NCBI RefSeq assembly: GCF_902706035.1
Contig: NZ_CACSJA010000014.1
Location: 1-64,000 of the forward strand
Direction: 5' to 3'
Origin: Pantoea sp. 18069
GTDB taxonomy: Bacteria; Pseudomonadota; Gammaproteobacteria; Burkholderiales; Burkholderiaceae_C
Length of the DNA: 64,000 bases
Position 1 is the stretch's first letter, and the number at the start of each line of letters is the position of its first letter. This document shows, piece after piece, positions 1 through 6,733 of this stretch. The notes below the pieces were generated by a model that worked only from the letters and a program-made list of their open reading frames with translations, did not search any database and was not told the DNA's origin. The translations under genes were made by a program, and so were the position numbers.

Positions 1-2
1 CC

Positions 3-50
3 ATCGAAGTCATCCGCCAGTACATCGAACAGCAGCAGACGCCGCATTAG
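3..50 (+). CDS. C-terminal end of an unidentified protein (5' end outside window)
   Basis: An open frame entering from the left edge encodes the last 15 residues (IEVIRQYIEQQQTPH) and ends at TAG 48-50. The helical, Gln-rich tail does not identify a family. A 6-bp-stem hairpin follows 10 bases after the stop, which supports this being a real gene end. Function unknown. Confidence 0.45.
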   Translation: MEVIRQYIEQQQTPH

Positions 51-60
51 CGCCGTGTAG

Positions 61-75
61 GACGCCTACGGCGTC
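61..75 (+). terminator. Short hairpin after the partial gene
   Basis: GACGCC-TAC-GGCGTC is a perfect 6-bp stem with a 3-base loop just downstream of the stop at 50. There is no T-tract after it, so it is at best a weak or Rho-assisted 3' end. Confidence 0.3.
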
Positions 76-85
76 CGCACTATCC

Positions 86-110
86 TTCCCCGCCCTGAAG
101 GGCGAGGTTT
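86..110. repeat. Palindromic IS200/IS605-like or REP-like sequence
   Basis: CGCCCT-GA-AGGGCG (91-104) is a perfect palindrome inside a stretch that resembles hairpins I associate with IS200/IS605-type elements and their relics. A diverged partial copy sits at 19510-19534, sharing the right half and the following GAGGTTTG. No transposase is present at either site. The family assignment rests on memory of the motif. Confidence 0.35.
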
Positions 111-157
111 GCCGCGCACGGGATCAAGCCGCCCACGCCGACTGTCGGGCAGCACGC

Positions 158-175
158 CTTTAGCCGCTAAAAAAG
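158..175. repeat. Intergenic palindrome, TTTTTAGCSGCTAAAAA family, copy 1
   Basis: CTTTAGCCGCTAAAAAAG, a near-perfect A/T-armed palindrome around a GCCGC core. It is one of five related copies, the others being at 13144, 34161, 45132 and 50637. All lie outside confident coding sequence, at gene ends or in spacers. Confidence 0.6.
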
Positions 176-231
176 CCTGCAAGCGCACGGTCCGGGCCAG
201 GGTCGGCCCCTGCCGGTCAGCGGCGCAGCGC

Positions 232-366
232 CTATGTGCCGTATTCCTTGAGCATCTGCCGCCCCAGGCGCTCCCAGGTCGGAAAAGGAAAGCTGCGCTT
301 TTGCGGCACGCCGGGCGCGAAGGCGCGTGGCATGAGGAAGTCACGCACGCTGCCGCCCGCTAACAT
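232..366 (-). CDS. Possible 44-residue hypothetical protein
   Basis: A short frame on the minus strand, ATG at 366 to TAG at 232, begins 29 bases beyond the stop of the exported lyase. It contains a composition-normal segment (FPTWERLGRQMLKEYGT at its C-terminus) that reads like a genuine protein end. No ribosome-binding site is evident. A GGCGCC-GCA-GGCGCC hairpin (373-387) separates it from the lyase, so it could instead be a gene remnant. No family recognised. Confidence 0.3.
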   Translation of the reverse strand: MLAGGSVRDFLMPRAFAPGVPQKRSFPFPTWERLGRQMLKEYGT

Positions 367-395
367 GGCGCTGGCGCCGCAGGCGCCGCCCTGCC

Positions 396-2003
396 TCAGG
401 GACGGCGCGCGACGTCGAGAAATGCGCGGTTCAGGCGGGCGCCGGCTTGCGCCAGATCCAGGTGCCGCGCCTCGAGCCAGGCCTGGTCGCGCGCCAGCGC
501 CTCGCGGGCGCTGCCCAGCATGCGGCGCACTTCGGCCGGCTGGGGGCCGCCCACGCCTACGCGCGTGCGCACCATGTTCTCGGCCGAGAGCGTGCGGCGG
601 AACGTGGGCTCATCGAGCGGCAGCGCGGGATCGGCGAGCGCATACTTCTTGCCCGCCTCTGCATAGATGCGCTGCGCCTCGGCATATGGAAAATCGCGCG
701 GGCGCAGGTTGTGGGCGCGCGCATAAGTGACGATCTCCGAAGCGAAGTGGTGGCCCACCCGGAAAGGGATGCCTTTCTCGCGCTGCAGGGTCTCGGCCAG
801 CTCCATCGACGTGGTCCATTCCGATTCAAGTTCCTCGAGCGCGCGCGCGGGATCGATGCGCAGCGCGTCCAGCACATCGGTGAACTGGCCCAGCATCTGC
901 ACGCCCAGCACGAAGGTCTTGGCGCCCTGCGCATTCCAGGCGCTCTTGTAATCGGTCATGCCCGGAGTCACGTTGTGCGCGCGCAGCGTCACGGCCTGGG
1001 CCGAGGCGACCACATCGGTGGCCTTGGCGCGCGTATTCTGCAGCATGCCCGGGTTGGCCTTCTGGGGCATGGCGCTGCTGGTATAGGTCTTGCCCGCGGC
1101 CAGCAGCAGCCAGGGCCGCGTCTGGTGGTATTGCACATGGATGTCCTGCATCAGGGCACCGATGCGGATGGCCGCCGAACTGGCGATGGCCGTCGCTTCG
1201 AGCGGAATGTCGTAGGTGCTGACCTGGCCGGCGTCGTAGGCGTTGACGACCAGGCCGTCGAACCCCAGCAGATCGGCCAGGCGTTCGCGCTGGAGCGGCC
1301 AGCTCGAGTTCGCGAGCACGGCCGTGCCCAGCGCGCTGCGGTTGATGCGCGCATAGGCTTCGCGCACGCGCTGCGCATCACGCTCGAACGCGTCGGCGAA
1401 CGCCAGCAGATAGTGGGCGTAGCTGATGGGCATGGCCTGCACGCCATTGGTGTAGGCCGGCACCAGCGTGTCGACGTTCTGCGCGGCCAGCGCCAGCAGC
1501 CGCGTACGCGCGCCGTTGAGCGCGGCGGTGAAATCCAGCACTTCGGTGCGCAGTTGCGCGGCATTCAAGGTCGCGTGCATGTCCTGGCGGCTGCGCCCCG
1601 AATGGATCAAGGTGGCTTCGGGCCCGGCGGCATCGCTGATGAGCTTCTCGACCTGCAATACGTCGGTGGGCCGGTGCCCGCCGGGCTGGCCGGCCTGGTC
1701 AATGGAATGCGCGACCCCGCGCGCGATGCGCCCGGCAAGCGCCGCAGGAATGATGCCCTCTTCGACGGTCATCACCGTCGACGCCATGTTGATGCGCCCG
1801 AACCAGTAGAAGACATCCTGCGCCCTGGCTTGGGCACTGGTGGCGTCGCCCCTGGGCTTGCCCTGGAGCTTCGCGGCCTGCGCGCGGCATTCTTCGGTGC
1901 TGCGGCAGGCGGTGTCTAGGGTCTCGGCGGCACCGGCCGCGCCGCTGGCCAGCAGCAGCACCAGCGCGGCGCAGGCAGTCATGCCCCTGGGTTGTTTCGT
2001 CAT
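396..2003 (-). CDS. Exported argininosuccinate lyase/fumarase-superfamily lyase
   Basis: Predicted 535 residues. The start at 2003 is preceded by AAGGAA and gives a Sec-type signal peptide (about residues 1-25, ending in an AxA-like site). The frame stays open upstream to 2192, but without a signal peptide or ribosome-binding site. The mature part carries the superfamily motifs: HSGRSRQD (about 134-141, like the argininosuccinate lyase HTGRSRND block) and the signature SSAMPQKANP (310-319). Enzymes of this fold cleave C-N or C-O bonds with release of fumarate or a related acid, normally in the cytoplasm. The predicted export is the odd point. Two cysteines lie early in the mature protein. It is divergent from the ArsR gene. 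Substrate unknown; the superfamily call is firm, classical argininosuccinate lyase unlikely. Confidence 0.85.
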   Translation of the reverse strand: MTKQPRGMTACAALVLLLASGAAGAAETLDTACRSTEECRAQAAKLQGKPRGDATSAQARAQDVFYWFGRINMASTVMTVEEGIIPAALAGRIARGVAHSIDQAGQPGGHRPTDVLQVEKLISDAAGPEATLIHSGRSRQDMHATLNAAQLRTEVLDFTAALNGARTRLLALAAQNVDTLVPAYTNGVQAMPISYAHYLLAFADAFERDAQRVREAYARINRSALGTAVLANSSWPLQRERLADLLGFDGLVVNAYDAGQVSTYDIPLEATAIASSAAIRIGALMQDIHVQYHQTRPWLLLAAGKTYTSSAMPQKANPGMLQNTRAKATDVVASAQAVTLRAHNVTPGMTDYKSAWNAQGAKTFVLGVQMLGQFTDVLDALRIDPARALEELESEWTTSMELAETLQREKGIPFRVGHHFASEIVTYARAHNLRPRDFPYAEAQRIYAEAGKKYALADPALPLDEPTFRRTLSAENMVRTRVGVGGPQPAEVRRMLGSAREALARDQAWLEARHLDLAQAGARLNRAFLDVARRP

Positions 2004-2235
2004 GAGGAAGTTCCTTGGCGTTGAAAAGCGCGGCGCGCGGCATGCGCTGGCTATCGTAAGCGACAGCGCACGGCGCCAAAGCCGGCAGGCCGGCCTCCCT
2101 GGCCAGGCTCGCCCTTTGCGGTTTCCGATAGACTTCGCTGAATCGTGCCGGGACTCGCTGTCAAAGGGAGATCTGGGCCATGGGTCACCCACCGCACCAG
2201 GTCGTTCATCGTTTGCTCAGGAGTAGGCTTGCACA

Positions 2236-2544
2236 ATGAAATCGCCAGATATTGAAGATGACAGGGTCTTTGAAAGCGCCGCCGAGCTCTTCAAGGCCAT
2301 GGCCGCGCCCATGCGGCTGAAGATCATCAGCGCGCTGTGCAATGGCGAAAAGAACGTCTCGGAGCTGCGCGCCGAAATCCTGACGACCCAGCCCAACATG
2401 TCCCAGCATCTCAATACGCTGTACCAGGCCGGCATCCTGGGGCGCAGGCGCGAAGGCGTGAGCATCTACTATTTCATCGCCAACGAGAAAGTGGTGCACA
2501 TGTGCCGCACGATCTGCGTGCAGATTGCCATCGACCAGAACTGA
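2236..2544 (+). CDS. ArsR-family regulator, candidate sulfur/persulfide sensor
   Basis: 102 residues with a winged-helix ArsR fold; the recognition helix region is TTQPNMSQHLNTLYQAG and the wing is RRREGVSIYYF. It lacks the metal-binding ELCVCDL motif of arsenic and cadmium sensors. It has Cys35 in the early helix and Cys90 and Cys94 near the C-terminus. Paired distant cysteines are the hallmark of BigR/SqrR-type persulfide sensors, and ArsR-type SoxR repressors control sox genes in other bacteria. Given the sox cluster just downstream, a repressor relieved by thiosulfate or sulfane sulfur is the likeliest role (inference). The start is ATG 2236; an AGGAG lies 12-17 bases upstream. Confidence 0.85.
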   Translation: MKSPDIEDDRVFESAAELFKAMAAPMRLKIISALCNGEKNVSELRAEILTTQPNMSQHLNTLYQAGILGRRREGVSIYYFIANEKVVHMCRTICVQIAIDQN

Positions 2545-2595
2545 AGCCTGCGGGAAAAGGCAAAGGCGCCATCGGTGCCTTGTGCTGCGCAGCAC

Positions 2596-3012
2596 TCAGG
2601 GCTTGAGATAGACAAACCCTTGCTTCGCCTGCAGGCGCGCGACTTCGGCCACGCCCGAAGGCACGATCTCGGCCTCCATCAGCAGCGTAGCCGCATCGAT
2701 GTTGCGGGTCTGCAAAGTGTTGTGGCACACGCGGAAATCGACGCCGCGCGCGGCCAGCGCGCTGACCTGGCCGCTGAACTCGCGGCCCCTGCTGTCCTTG
2801 GCATCGCTGAGCAGGAAATCAATGCCCGGCCCATGGGTCACGACCACGATCTTGTCGGTGGGCGAGGCGTTGAGTCCATTGTTGATGTTGTTGAGAATCG
2901 TCGCCGCGGTCTCCACGCCGGTGTTGACGTGATAGACCACCTTGACGATGTCCTGCGCCGCGGCGACTGCGGTGCCGAGCGCGAAGGCAATGGCAATGAG
3001 GGCGTTTTTCAT
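2596..3012 (-). CDS. Periplasmic DsrE-like sulfur-transfer protein
   Basis: 138 residues; the start at 3012 has a good AGGAG. Residues 1-19 form a Sec signal peptide (MKNALIAIAFALGTAVAAA). The mature part reads as a DsrE/DsrF-like alpha/beta domain: the strand VKVVYHVNTG, a GPGIDFLL segment and a conserved Cys in FRVCHNT. Such domains commonly carry sulfur on a cysteine. It is divergent from the SoxH-like gene, so both probably respond to the shared 3013-3170 promoter region. A role in periplasmic sulfane-sulfur handling with the Sox system is an inference from family and context. Confidence 0.8.
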   Translation of the reverse strand: MKNALIAIAFALGTAVAAAQDIVKVVYHVNTGVETAATILNNINNGLNASPTDKIVVVTHGPGIDFLLSDAKDSRGREFSGQVSALAARGVDFRVCHNTLQTRNIDAATLLMEAEIVPSGVAEVARLQAKQGFVYLKP

Positions 3013-3074
3013 GGGAGTCTCCTGGAGTGCGGGGGCCATCAGGGAAAGATGGCATCTTTCAAACATCACTACTG

Positions 3075-3086
3075 GCTTATATTAGC
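3075..3086. promoter_or_regulatory. AT-rich imperfect palindrome in the dsrE-like/soxH divergent promoter
   Basis: GCTTATATTAGC (GCTnATATnAGC symmetry) lies in the 158-bp divergent region. It shares the CTTATAT half-site with the perfect inverted repeat at 4975-4992 before the sox operon. Candidate operator for the nearby ArsR regulator; not proven. Confidence 0.3.
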
Positions 3087-3170
3087 TGCGCACGACCATA
3101 GAAAAATAGGGCAAGTGCTATTGCCTGGCGCTGCAGGCAGGCGCAGGACCCGCTCAGTGGAGACAAGACC

Positions 3171-4151
3171 ATGGCAAGAAATACGCTGGCCGCAGCCAGC
3201 CTCGCGCTGTTGACGATGGTGGGCGCGCAGCCTGCGCTGGCCCATGATGCACCGGCCCAGGCCACGGCAGCGGCCCCTGTGCGCATGCAGCTGCAGCCGG
3301 TGGCCCGCAACGCCTATTACGTGCAGGGCGCGTCGGCGCTAGGCTCGCCGGCCAACCGCAATTTCATCTCCAACGCGGGCTTTGTGGTCACCGACGACAG
3401 CGTGGTGGTGATCGATGCGCTGGGCTCGCCCGCGCTCGGGCAGGAGCTGGTCGAGCAGATCAGGGCCGTCACGGCCAAGCCCATCAGCCATGTGATCATC
3501 ACGCACTACCACGCCGACCATATCTACGGCCTGCAGGTGTTCGAGGCCCTGGGCGCGAAGATCGTCGCCAACGCGCTGGCCCGGGAATATATCCAGTCGG
3601 AAACCGCGCGGCTGCGCCTGGAGGCTTCGCGCCAGGACCTCGCGCCCTGGATAGACGGGAACACGCGCATGGTGCCCGCGAGCCAATGGATCCGCGCCGC
3701 GACGCAGACGCTGCGCATAGGCGGCACGGACTTCGTGCTGCAGCACATGGGACCGGCCCATGCGCCCGAAGACACGGCAGTGTTCCTGCCCCGCAGCGGC
3801 GTGCTGTTCATCGGCGACGTGGTGTTTCGCAACCGCATTCCCTATGTGGGCCAGGCCGACAGCCGCCACTGGATCGCGGCGCTCGACAGCCTGCTGCAGC
3901 TGCCGGTCAAGGTCATGGTGCCCGGGCATGGCCCCGCTTCCACCCACCCCAAGGCCGACATGCAGCTCACGCGCGACTATCTGGCCTATCTGCGCGAAGC
4001 CATGGGCAAGGCGGCGGCCAATCTCGATCCTTTCGACGAGGCCTACGCTTCGACCGACTGGTCGCGCTTCGCGCACTACCCGCTGTTCAAGGAGGCCAAT
4101 CGCATGAATGCCTACAACACCTTCTTGCTGATGGAGCAGGAAAAGCCATGA
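3171..4151 (+). CDS. soxH: SoxH-like periplasmic metallo-beta-lactamase-fold hydrolase
   Basis: 326 residues with a Sec signal peptide (MARNTLAAASLALLTMVGAQPALA). The MBL-fold metal site is clear: ITHYHADHIYG (HxHxDH) near residues 110-120, MGPAHAPED as the next metal His region, FIGDVVF as the bridging Asp, and MVPGHGPA as the final His. Proteins of this type (SoxH, quinoprotein relay system hydrolases) accompany sox clusters but are not essential for thiosulfate oxidation, and their substrate is unsettled. The stop overlaps the following thioredoxin-like start by four bases (ATGA), so the two are co-translated. Confidence 0.85.
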   Translation: MARNTLAAASLALLTMVGAQPALAHDAPAQATAAAPVRMQLQPVARNAYYVQGASALGSPANRNFISNAGFVVTDDSVVVIDALGSPALGQELVEQIRAVTAKPISHVIITHYHADHIYGLQVFEALGAKIVANALAREYIQSETARLRLEASRQDLAPWIDGNTRMVPASQWIRAATQTLRIGGTDFVLQHMGPAHAPEDTAVFLPRSGVLFIGDVVFRNRIPYVGQADSRHWIAALDSLLQLPVKVMVPGHGPASTHPKADMQLTRDYLAYLREAMGKAAANLDPFDEAYASTDWSRFAHYPLFKEANRMNAYNTFLLMEQEKP

Positions 4152-4648
4152 GCGATCTGCTGGCCGCACGCAGGCGCTGGCTGCTGCGCATGGCGGCGGC
4201 GTTGGCCTTGCCGCCCGCGCTCTCCCCCACCCTGGCGGCGCACGATGCATCGGAGCGCCTGCTGCCCAGCAGCAGCGACCTGCAACAGGACCTGGCCACG
4301 GCCCTGGCGCGCCAGGAGCCGCTGGTGGTGATGGCCACGCTGCACGGCTGCCCGTTTTGCCGCGTGGTCCGGGAGCACCACCTGCTGCCCTTGCAGCGCG
4401 CGGGCGCGCTGGTCACGCAAATCCATTTCCTGTCGCGCGCGCCACTGCGCGATATGTCCGGCGCGCAGACCACGCATGGCGCGCTGGTGCGGCAGCTGGG
4501 CATAGAAGTCGCGCCCACGGTGCTGTTCCATGGCACTGGCCAGCGCGAAGTGGCCGAGCGGCTGGCGGGCAGCTCCATTCCGGATTTCTATGGTGCCTAT
4601 CTCGACGACCGGCTGGCACAGGCACGGGCGGTTGTGCGGGGGCGCTGA
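4148..4648 (+). CDS. SoxW-like periplasmic thioredoxin-fold protein
   Basis: 166 residues. An Arg-rich start followed by a hydrophobic stretch (about 11-28) gives an export signal. A thioredoxin-type CPFC active site is at Cys68-Cys71 in TLHGCPFCRVVREHH, and a cis-Pro region reads EVAPTVLFHGTG. SoxW thioredoxins keep Sox carrier proteins reduced and usually receive electrons from SoxV/CcdA. No SoxV is encoded in this window. The gene overlaps the SoxH-like gene by four bases. A DsbA-like or other thiol-redox role cannot be excluded. Confidence 0.78.
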   Translation: MSDLLAARRRWLLRMAAALALPPALSPTLAAHDASERLLPSSSDLQQDLATALARQEPLVVMATLHGCPFCRVVREHHLLPLQRAGALVTQIHFLSRAPLRDMSGAQTTHGALVRQLGIEVAPTVLFHGTGQREVAERLAGSSIPDFYGAYLDDRLAQARAVVRGR

Positions 4649-4686
4649 GGGTGATTCATTCACCCTGAGTCCCGAGCCTGCGAAGG

Positions 4687-4766
4687 ATCGAAGTATCGAA
4701 GTATCGAAGTATCGAAGTATCGAAGTATCGAAGTATCGAAGTATCGAAGAGTCGAAGAGTCGAAGA
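4687..4766. repeat. Octanucleotide tandem repeat (ATCGAAGT)n
   Basis: Seven perfect head-to-tail copies of ATCGAAGT (4687-4742) are followed by one ATCGAAGA and two GTCGAAGA variants (4743-4766). The unit resembles the CGAAGG part of the REP-like sequence just upstream (GAGCCTGCGAAGGATCG), as if the array arose by slippage inside a REP element. It lies 235 bp ahead of the cytochrome c start, in a non-coding spacer. Confidence 0.95.
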
Positions 4767-4785
4767 GGTCTTTTCCTAAGGCAGG

Positions 4786-4818
4786 CCGTTCATGGTTCGA
4801 CGGGCTCACCACGAACGG
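4786..4818. repeat. REP-like inverted repeat
   Basis: An imperfect palindrome opens with CCGTTC, carries TTCGACGGGCTCACC in the middle and closes with GAACGG. It matches the general form of extragenic palindromes common in proteobacteria (TTCGACAGGCTCAGnnCGAACGG). It has no coding role and may stabilise or end transcripts from the soxH/soxW-like pair. Confidence 0.65.
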
Positions 4819-4974
4819 GGGCGCTCGCCCTCAGCCTGGCGCAGGACATCCTGTCGAAGAATAGAAGGGCGTTTCAGAGCGCAATGCAAAAGCGCTATTC
4901 CAAACAAGAACAACGAGGGTAATTGCCCAATCTCAAACCCCTGCGCCTGCCGGACACTCATGCATAACAACATG

Positions 4975-4992
4975 CTTATATACAAATATAAG
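4975..4992. promoter_or_regulatory. Perfect inverted repeat over the cytochrome c/sox leader
   Basis: CTTATAT-ACAA-ATATAAG is a perfect 7-4-7 inverted repeat in otherwise GC-rich DNA. It ends inside the AAGGAG ribosome-binding site (4990-4995) of the GTG-started cytochrome gene at 5002. It could be the operator of the ArsR-type regulator, an RNA hairpin masking the ribosome-binding site, or an AT-rich promoter core. Confidence 0.5.
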
Positions 4993-5001
4993 GAGACTGC
5001 G

Positions 5002-5325
5002 GTGAAGCATTGGAAATCCTGGCTCGGGGGTGTGGCGCTGGTGGCCGCGATGGGTGCGCCCGGCATGGCGTCGGCAAATCAGGCGCTGGCGCAGAAGAAC
5101 GCCTGCATGGCCTGCCACGCCATCGACAAGAAGCTCGTCGGTCCCGCGTTCGGCGATATCGCCAGGAAATACACGGGCCAGGCCGATGCGCAGGCGCAAC
5201 TCGCCAAGAGCATCAAGGCAGGTGGCGCGGGCAAATGGGGCCCGATTCCCATGCCGGCGCAGGCCGCGCTCAGCCAAGCCGATGCCGGCACGCTGGCCGC
5301 CTGGATTCTTGCGGGAGCGCAGTAA
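5002..5325 (+). CDS. Small periplasmic class I cytochrome c (c551/c552-like)
   Basis: 107 residues from a GTG start with AAGGAG 7 bases upstream. A signal peptide covers about residues 1-22 (ends GMASA). A single haem site CMACH is at 35-39, and the axial Met lies in PIPMPAQ. Its mature sequence closely parallels the C-terminal haem domain of the SoxD encoded two genes downstream (shared NACxACH, VGPAF, IPMP blocks). It is probably an electron acceptor for the Sox complex passing electrons to a terminal oxidase. It is the first gene of the sox run; 55 bases separate it from soxC. Confidence 0.85.
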   Translation: MKHWKSWLGGVALVAAMGAPGMASANQALAQKNACMACHAIDKKLVGPAFGDIARKYTGQADAQAQLAKSIKAGGAGKWGPIPMPAQAALSQADAGTLAAWILAGAQ

Positions 5326-5380
5326 AAATGGCGGGCCGCGGTGGGCGCTTGGGCGAAGTCTGCACGTGGAAGGGGAGCGT

Positions 5381-6733
5381 ATGCGCGATCACCTGACGGG
5401 CCGGGTGCGCAAGGCGCCTGAGAATTTCGTGCCGGCGCAGGACGTGGGCACGGTGTTTGCCCAGGCCAAGGCCGGGCGGCGCGACTTCATACGCAGTGCG
5501 TTTGCGGCCGCCGCGGGAGCGACGGCAGCTGTCGCCACCTCGGCGCGGGCAACAGCCATCGGCGATGGCGACCCGAATATCCTCGAGTTGCCCGCGCACA
5601 GCAAGGGGCTGGGCCAGGCCGTGGTCACCGATGGCTATGGCAAGCCGTCCCAATATGAAGCCAATGTGCAGCGCCGCCAGAGCCCGGGGCTCACGCAGAC
5701 CAAGCAGGCCTCGGTGTCGTTCGCGCCGCTGCAGTCACTGTTTGGCATCGTCACACCCAGCGGCCTGCATTTCGAGCGCCACCACCAGGGCTGGTGGGAC
5801 ATCGATCCGTCCAAGCACCGCCTGATGGTCAATGGCCTGGTGTTGAACGCCAAGGTCTTCACCATGGATGAAATCATGCGCCTGCCTTCGGTCTCGCGCT
5901 TTCACTTCATCGAATGCGGCGCCAACACCGGCATGGAATGGGGCAATGTGGCCGTGCCCACGGTGCAGTACACGCACGGCATGCTGTCGTGCAGCGAATT
6001 CACGGGCGTGCCGCTGATCCGCCTGCTGGAGATGGCGGGCGCCGACCTCAAGAAAGGCAAGTTCGTTCTGGCCGAAGGCGCGGACGGCTCGTCGATGACA
6101 CGCACCATTCCCATGGAACTGATCACCTCGGGCGAAGTACTCGTGGCCTATGGGCAGAACGGCGAAATGCTGCGGCCCGAGCAAGGCTATCCGCTGCGCC
6201 TGGTCGTGCCCGGCGTGCAGGGCGTGAGCTGGGTCAAGTACCTGCGCCGCATCGAAGTCGGCGACATGCCCTACGCGACCAAGGACGAAGCCATCCACTA
6301 CGTCGACCTGATGCCCGATGGCCAGCACCGCCAGTACAGCAGCATCCAGGAATGCAAGAGCGTCGTGACCACGCCTTCGGGCGGGCAGATGCTGCTGGAC
6401 AAGGGCTTCTACAACATCACGGGCCTGGCCTGGTCGGGGCGCGCAAAGATCCGGCGCGTCGACGTCAGCGTCGATGGCGGGCGCAACTGGCGCACTGCGC
6501 GGCTCGAAGGCACGGTGATGGACAAGTGCCTGACCCGCTTCAACCTCGACTGGGTCTGGAATGGCGAGGAATGCATCATCCAGAGCCGCGCCATGGACGA
6601 GACCGGCTATGTGCAGCCCACCTACCAGCAGCTGCGCGCCGTGCGCGGCAGCCGCTCGATCTATCACAACAATGCGATCCAGTCGTGGGCAGTGCACGCC
6701 AATGGGGAGGTGGCCAATGTCCAGCTCGCGTAG
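5381..6733 (+). CDS. soxC: SoxC, molybdopterin subunit of sulfane dehydrogenase SoxCD
   Basis: 450 residues; ATG 5381 with AGGGGAG just upstream. The N-terminus carries a twin-arginine signal (GRRDFIRSAFAAAAGA, about 33-48), as expected for a cofactor-loaded periplasmic enzyme. The sulfite-oxidase fold is evident: FHFIECGANTGMEWG holds the molybdenum-ligating Cys179, followed by SCSEFTGVPL and the C-terminal dimerisation domain (VDVSVDGGRNW). SoxCD removes six electrons from the SoxY-bound sulfane sulfur. Its presence predicts complete thiosulfate oxidation to sulfate without stored sulfur globules. soxD starts 17 bases before its stop. Confidence 0.97.
   Translation: MRDHLTGRVRKAPENFVPAQDVGTVFAQAKAGRRDFIRSAFAAAAGATAAVATSARATAIGDGDPNILELPAHSKGLGQAVVTDGYGKPSQYEANVQRRQSPGLTQTKQASVSFAPLQSLFGIVTPSGLHFERHHQGWWDIDPSKHRLMVNGLVLNAKVFTMDEIMRLPSVSRFHFIECGANTGMEWGNVAVPTVQYTHGMLSCSEFTGVPLIRLLEMAGADLKKGKFVLAEGADGSSMTRTIPMELITSGEVLVAYGQNGEMLRPEQGYPLRLVVPGVQGVSWVKYLRRIEVGDMPYATKDEAIHYVDLMPDGQHRQYSSIQECKSVVTTPSGGQMLLDKGFYNITGLAWSGRAKIRRVDVSVDGGRNWRTARLEGTVMDKCLTRFNLDWVWNGEECIIQSRAMDETGYVQPTYQQLRAVRGSRSIYHNNAIQSWAVHANGEVANVQLA

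Larger units (their letters stand above)
4649..5001. other. Spacer before the sox operon, filled with repeats
   Basis: No gene is supported here. The stretch holds the octanucleotide repeat (4687-4766), a REP-like inverted repeat (4786-4818) and an AT-rich inverted repeat overlapping the ribosome-binding site of the cytochrome gene (4975-4992). The frames crossing it are low-complexity products of the repeats. Confidence 0.7.

Noticed and set aside
447..1919. Long plus-strand open frame opposite the exported lyase
   Set aside because: Arg/His/Gly-rich translation with no domain. It mirrors the lyase codons, an artefact of high GC.
4687..4766. Possible CRISPR array
   Set aside because: Unit is 8 bp, contiguous without spacers, and no cas genes occur anywhere in the window.
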